Below the pieces are notes generated by a model. The model saw only the letters and a list, made by a program, of their open reading frames with translations, searched no databases and was not told where the DNA came from. Position numbers and translations under genes: made by a program. From the NCBI GenBank assembly GCA_029976805.1, contig JAPOLY010000001.1, positions 57,240 through 121,239 on the forward strand: a stretch of 64,000 nt of DNA, in the 5' to 3' direction. Below are positions 62,557 to 64,000 of this stretch, piece by piece. Origin of the DNA: a bacterium. Lineage in GTDB: Bacteria; Planctomycetota; UBA8108; UBA1146. Every line of letters starts with the position of its first letter. The first letter of the stretch is position 1.

Positions 62557-63210
62557 ATGCGACATAGAGTTGCCGGGAAAAAACTGAACCGAAACAGTAG
62601 CCACCGTAAGGCTCTGAGCCGGAATCTGATACGTGCCATGATCATCGAGTGGAAGGGCAAGGGTCACATTGTGACCACTCGCTCCAAAGCCAAGTTCATT
62701 CAGCCAAAGGTTGAGAAGATGATCACACTGGCCAAAGAGAAAACAGTTCACAACATGCGCCGTGCGATGGCCGAGATCGGTGATCGTGATGTGGTGCAGG
62801 TGCTCTTTGATGAGATCGGTCCCTACTATCAGCAGAGACCGGGTGGGTACACTCGCATTCTTCGCATGGTGAAGCCGAGACTCGGAGATGCCGCCATCCG
62901 CGCCTATCTGGGATTCGTTCGTGAAGACGACGAGTATCCGGAGGGTGACCGCCGGGCCAAGGGAACGGCTGATTCAGCCGCCGCCGAACCTGCTGCGGTA
63001 GAGGAGTCTGCCGCTGCTGAGGAAGTGGCCGCCGAGCCAGTTTCTGAAGAGACTTCAGAAGACCAGACTCCGGAAACGGAGGCCTCGGCAGAGACCGAAG
63101 GCTCCGATTCTGAGCCCTCAGCTGAGGCGGAGTCTCCGACAGAGGAGGCTTCAGAGGAGGAAAGTGCTTCTGAAGAATCCGGGGAAAGCGACGATACAGC
63201 CAAGTCCTGA
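62557..63210 (+). CDS. rplQ: 50S ribosomal protein L17 with long acidic C-terminal extension
   Basis: MRHRVAGKKLNRNSSHRKALSRNLIRAMIIEWKGKGHIVTTRSKAKFIQPKVEKMITLAKE, then about 90 aa of E/A/S-rich tail. Confidence 0.95.
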   Translation: MRHRVAGKKLNRNSSHRKALSRNLIRAMIIEWKGKGHIVTTRSKAKFIQPKVEKMITLAKEKTVHNMRRAMAEIGDRDVVQVLFDEIGPYYQQRPGGYTRILRMVKPRLGDAAIRAYLGFVREDDEYPEGDRRAKGTADSAAAEPAAVEESAAAEEVAAEPVSEETSEDQTPETEASAETEGSDSEPSAEAESPTEEASEEESASEESGESDDTAKS

Positions 63211-63239
63211 AGATTCGGGGACTTTCATACTGAATACTG

Positions 63240-63273
63240 AACTCCGTCGGGTATGGCCCGGCGGAGTTTTTTT
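63240..63273 (+). terminator. Rho-independent terminator after rplQ
   Basis: AACTCCGTCGGG-tatgg-CCCGGCGGAGTTTTTTT. Confidence 0.9.
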
Positions 63274-63640
63274 GTTTCAGCTTTTTGGAAGATTCGCCTG
63301 GGGCCGGTGGCTTTACTCTGCACCCTCAGCGCCCACAACGGGCTGATACTGACACGGAGACTCCATTGAGGGGCGCACAGGAGCAATTGAGCTCTTCAGC
63401 CCAATTCAGAGCTGCGGCCCACGGAAATGCTGTTTATCGCCACTGGGGATACTGTATTCCCCCCCTCATCGTCTGTTTGTATAACCATCTTGAGGGTTCA
63501 CAAGCTCCCGGCAAGTTCCCCTCGGTCTCCAGTTTCATCCTTTTTAAAGTGGGTGATTTAGGCTATTAATCGTCGATTGGAGATATCTTTGAGTGGCTTA
63601 CCTGTCACAACTGACAAATGTGATGAATGTTTTTGTGCTG

Positions 63641-63772
63641 AATAAACAAACATGTCGGATCATGCTTGACATATTGACATGCCGATTGTTTGATTATCCG
63701 TGAAGACTGAAACAGAGGACTTATCCCTCTTCAGATTCGGTCTTCTTAGGCTTTGTTATTCATTTGTTTATT
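63641..63772. repeat. Nested inverted-repeat region upstream of the 63849 gene
   Basis: AATAAACAAA (63641-63650) with TTTGTTTATT (63763-63772); CAAACATGTCGG with CCGATTGTTTG; GAAGACTGAA...TTCGGTCTTC around 63702-63745. Confidence 0.6.
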
Positions 63773-63848
63773 ACTGCCCTGATGTCTGGTTCAGAGGGTG
63801 GTTAGAGGTGTGACCCCCATGAGGACTTTATTCCAGAGGGAGGAGATC

Positions 63849-64000
63849 ATGAATCTCTTCAAATCGTGTGCTCCCCTGAGCACGTTCACCATTTTTGTTT
63901 GTGCCATTCTGTGTACGAGTTTTGTCGTCGCAGGTGGTCAGTCGATGAATCTGAGTAATGCTTCCACTCAGGGAACTGCTTCCACAAGCATGAGCCTGAC
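63849..64000 (+). CDS. Start of a secreted protein, truncated by window end
   Basis: GGGAGGAGATC RBS then MNLFKSCAPLSTFTIFVCAILCTSFVVAGGQSMNLSNASTQGTASTSMSL. Confidence 0.65.
   Translation, partial: MNLFKSCAPLSTFTIFVCAILCTSFVVAGGQSMNLSNASTQGTASTSMSL

Noticed and set aside
1-64000. Prophage, transposase, toxin-antitoxin or defence system
   Set aside because: No integrase, transposase, phage structural, restriction, CRISPR-associated or toxin-antitoxin motifs seen in any supplied ORF.

Overview
The window looks like one contiguous bacterial chromosome segment, probably from a Planctomycetota-like organism. That placement is an inference from the dockerin-like C-termini, MopE-like repeats and gene style; I ran no search. 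It has four parts. (1) About 0.1-9.6 kb: three large minus-strand secreted proteins with tandem dockerin/EF-hand-like repeats and a shared Cys-rich C-terminal tail. One of them has eight '[12 protein letters not shown]' metal-binding repeats. (2) About 10.4-28.8 kb: housekeeping and metabolic genes. These are an ALDH7-like dehydrogenase, an M50 protease, a translationally coupled quinone operon (ubiE/menG - unknown - ubiX-like - ubiA-like - membrane protein), murQ, tatD, an aminofutalosine-deaminase-like amidohydrolase, a LysM lipoprotein, dgt, ispD, a beta-barrel-like protein, ispF and cysS. (3) About 28.8-43.4 kb: tRNA-Thr/Tyr/Gly/Thr, tuf, tRNA-Trp, secE, nusG, rplKAJL and rpoBC. (4) About 43.5-63.2 kb: rpsL-rpsG, an EF-G gene, and the S10/spc/alpha ribosomal operons through rplQ, then the start of another secreted protein. 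I see no CRISPR array, prophage or transposase. The most unusual signals are: an RGG-repeat N-terminal extension on ribosomal protein S5, together with acidic low-complexity appendages on NusG, RpoC and L17; the shared C-terminal module of the three surface proteins; an uncharacterised gene inside the coupled quinone operon; several long structured leaders inside the ribosomal superoperon (before rpoB, rpsJ, rplB and rpmJ); and local absence of rpmD, infA and an str-linked tuf.
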